From Kiritimatiellales bacterium (lineage in GTDB: Bacteria; Verrucomicrobiota; Kiritimatiellia; Kiritimatiellales; Pontiellaceae): DNA of 5,821 bases. The stretch spans positions 1-5,821 of the forward strand of contig WFRA01000207.1 of the NCBI GenBank assembly GCA_015486775.1, written 5' to 3'. Every line of letters starts with the position of its first letter. Position 1 is the stretch's first letter. Below the pieces are notes generated by a model. That model was given only the letters and a program-made list of their open reading frames with translations, did not search any database and was not told where the DNA came from. The translations under genes and the position numbers were made by a program. This document shows positions 5,814 to 5,821 of this stretch, in pieces.

Positions 5814-5821
5814 ATTTAACC

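Overview
The window is about 5.8 kb of bacterial chromosome, moderately GC-rich with strongly C/G-ending codons in most genes, and every convincing gene lies on the + strand. It starts with untrimmed Nextera adapter sequence, so position 1 is almost certainly the raw end of a contig from a genome or metagenome assembly. The gene families and the intergenic style (many short inverted repeats, and tracts built from words such as ACTAAT and CCAACCATCC) remind me of the Planctomycetota/Verrucomicrobiota/Kiritimatiellota group. That placement is a weak inference; no rRNA or other marker decides it.

Left part (1-1036): after 25 adapter bases comes the C-terminal tail of an unidentified gene (26-180). 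Next is a 35-codon remnant of a LysE-family exporter (241-345) that appears to have lost an internal block and most of its length. Then follow about 690 bases without a gene, holding several inverted repeats, a possible minus-strand terminator with a neighbouring stem-loop, and a possible promoter/operator for the next gene.

Middle (1037-3380): a five-helix membrane protein with a C-terminal transglutaminase-like domain whose Cys, His and Asp are all visible (1037-2146). It is followed by a NAD-dependent glyceraldehyde-3-phosphate dehydrogenase, gapA (2334-3329), with its own promoter-like sequence, a good ribosome-binding site and a strong intrinsic terminator. It is therefore probably a single-gene transcription unit.

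Right part (3381-5821): an AAA_14/DUF4143 ATPase with Walker A, Walker B, winged-helix and PD-(D/E)XK-like motifs (3475-4713), AT-richer than its neighbours and possibly acquired. Last is a multi-spanning membrane protein with two sequence blocks like the alpha repeats of Na+/Ca2+ exchangers, but without the usual acidic residues (4813-5805). A Shine-Dalgarno sequence just before the window ends announces another gene downstream.

I see no phage, CRISPR array, intact transposon or defence cassette, and the genes do not form an obvious single pathway. The most unusual items are the exchanger-like protein lacking its carboxylates, the possible minus-strand small RNA, and the decayed, repeat-rich left segment.
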